NCBI RefSeq assembly: GCF_002163855.1
Contig: NZ_CP019332.1
Location: forward strand, 785,145-849,144
Length of the DNA stretch: 64,000 nt
Direction of reading: 5' to 3'
DNA from: Winogradskyella sp. PC-19
Lineage (GTDB): Bacteria > Bacteroidota > Bacteroidia > Flavobacteriales > Flavobacteriaceae
The notes under the pieces were generated by a model. The model saw nothing but the letters and a program-made list of their open reading frames with translations. It was not told the origin of the DNA and searched no databases. This document shows positions 63,479 through 64,000 of this stretch, one piece after another; the stretch's first letter is position 1, and the number at the start of each line of letters is the position of its first letter. The translations under genes were made by a program, and so were the position numbers.

Positions 63479-64000
63479 TTAAATACCTTTTAATCGTCTA
63501 ATCATCGGTCCTAAAACAGATTCAAACGTTGGATTGTCTTCCATCTCAGGTCTATTATTTTTCATATCCCAGCGGTTATTCTTTTTGTGAATTCTGAATG
63601 AAAATAGTGAAGAATTAACGTCATCAGGATTTAATAAAGCATATCTCAAATCTTTATAGATAAACTCACCAAAATCGTCTGCTTTTATAACACGATAATA
63701 GTCGTCGCTAAACCATGTCAATGTAGACAAATCAATATCATTCATTGGGATTATTGGAATTTCTTTAGGAATCACTTTCCAAGTGTCAATACGGTTTCCT
63801 TTATCCAAAAGGGAATAAAAACCAAGATGAAATGCATCGTCTGTCTCAGCGACACCATACCACAATAAGTTGTTTAATATTGTAGGCTGTGTTCTAAATC
63901 TTTGAAACTTTATGTTACTTTCGACTAGTGATTTTTCAAAAACTGAATTGATATAAAATTTATTTACAACTGTAAATAACATATATACTGAGCTTATTCC
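63479..64000 (-). CDS. Partial gene, C-terminal half of a metal-dependent hydrolase-like protein
   Basis: The frame stays open from 63479 to the end of the window (174 codons), so the gene is cut by the window edge; the ATG at 63982 is probably internal. The visible part (NKFYINSVFEKSLVESNIKF, PTILNNLLWYGVAETDDAF, GFYSLLDKGNRIDTWKVIPK) resembles the C-terminal region of the YdjM/DUF457-type integral-membrane hydrolases of Bacteroidota, whose catalytic and membrane part would lie beyond the window. Confidence 0.65.
   Translation of the reverse strand, partial: GISSVYMLFTVVNKFYINSVFEKSLVESNIKFQRFRTQPTILNNLLWYGVAETDDAFHLGFYSLLDKGNRIDTWKVIPKEIPIIPMNDIDLSTLTWFSDDYYRVIKADDFGEFIYKDLRYALLNPDDVNSSLFSFRIHKKNNRWDMKNNRPEMEDNPTFESVLGPMIRRLKGI

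Noticed and set aside
1-64000. CRISPR arrays, tRNA or rRNA genes, transposases, prophage
   Set aside because: No regular spaced repeats, no cloverleaf-like CCA-ended sequence, and no protein with transposase, integrase or phage motifs was seen on either strand. Intergenic gaps are short.

Overview
The window is a low-GC chromosomal stretch of a Bacteroidota bacterium, almost certainly a marine-type member of the Flavobacteriaceae. This rests on the menaquinone genes, a TonB-dependent receptor with an N-terminal carboxypeptidase-regulatory-like domain, many short Cys-anchored lipoproteins, LytS/LytTR signalling, and repeated promoter elements of the Bacteroidota type (TAnnTTTG). No rRNA, tRNA, CRISPR array, phage or transposase gene was recognised.

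Layout. 1-3.3 kb: an SDR oxidoreductase, a DUF2490 protein, then menA and menB. 3.6-5.3 kb: a STAS/SEC14-like protein under a palindromic promoter, a CvfB-type S1 protein and a DUF2853 protein. 5.4-8.7 kb: menD, the isochorismate synthase and a hotdog thioesterase in one operon. With menA/menB these cover much of menaquinone synthesis (menC and menE are not in the window). 8.8-10 kb: an alpha/beta hydrolase and a GNAT acetyltransferase. 10-16.6 kb: an unusual locus holding a small secreted CxxC protein, an ABC ATPase, a TonB-dependent receptor and two ABC-2/DUF3526-type permeases with His-rich extracytoplasmic loops. 16.6-22.9 kb: a loose accessory region with an aspartoacylase-like protein, a YtxH protein, a probably frameshifted membrane protein, two tiny overlapping membrane-protein genes, a class C serine hydrolase, a probably frameshifted exported protein, a palindromic repeat element and a FISUMP lipoprotein.

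22.9-31.6 kb: housekeeping genes (nitronate monooxygenase, RlmI-like methyltransferase, dnaK, sdaA, panB, an RluA-type pseudouridine synthase). 31.6-36.2 kb: a pxpC-pxpB-pxpA-Nramp-DUF2891 operon for 5-oxoproline use. 36.3-47.8 kb: a TPR membrane protein, a YifB/ComM ATPase, a YheT hydrolase, a CocE-like hydrolase, adenine deaminase, tilS, a four-helix-bundle protein and pabB, the last carrying an in-frame copy of a dispersed repeat. 47.8-54.1 kb: a DEAD-box helicase, DUF2721, a second serine hydrolase, a TonB-C-like lipoprotein with a short ExbB-like protein, and a LytS/LytTR pair.

54.1-54.9 kb: a single lipoprotein gene tightly bounded by short direct repeats and followed by a large imperfect palindrome, resembling a gene cassette. 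54.9-64 kb: DUF922, DinB, a small exported Cys protein, lpd, a PAS-LuxR regulator, an S41 protease, a CPBP membrane protein, an Lrp regulator divergent from a Cys/Met PLP enzyme, and a gene cut by the window end.

The most interesting items are the DUF3526/TonB-receptor locus, the cassette-like structure at 54.1-54.9 kb, two near-identical ATGCATGCAT palindromes sitting on two promoters, the repeat inside pabB, and the probable frameshifts at 18.2-19.2 kb and 21.2-21.7 kb. All functional calls are by reading motifs; no database search was possible.
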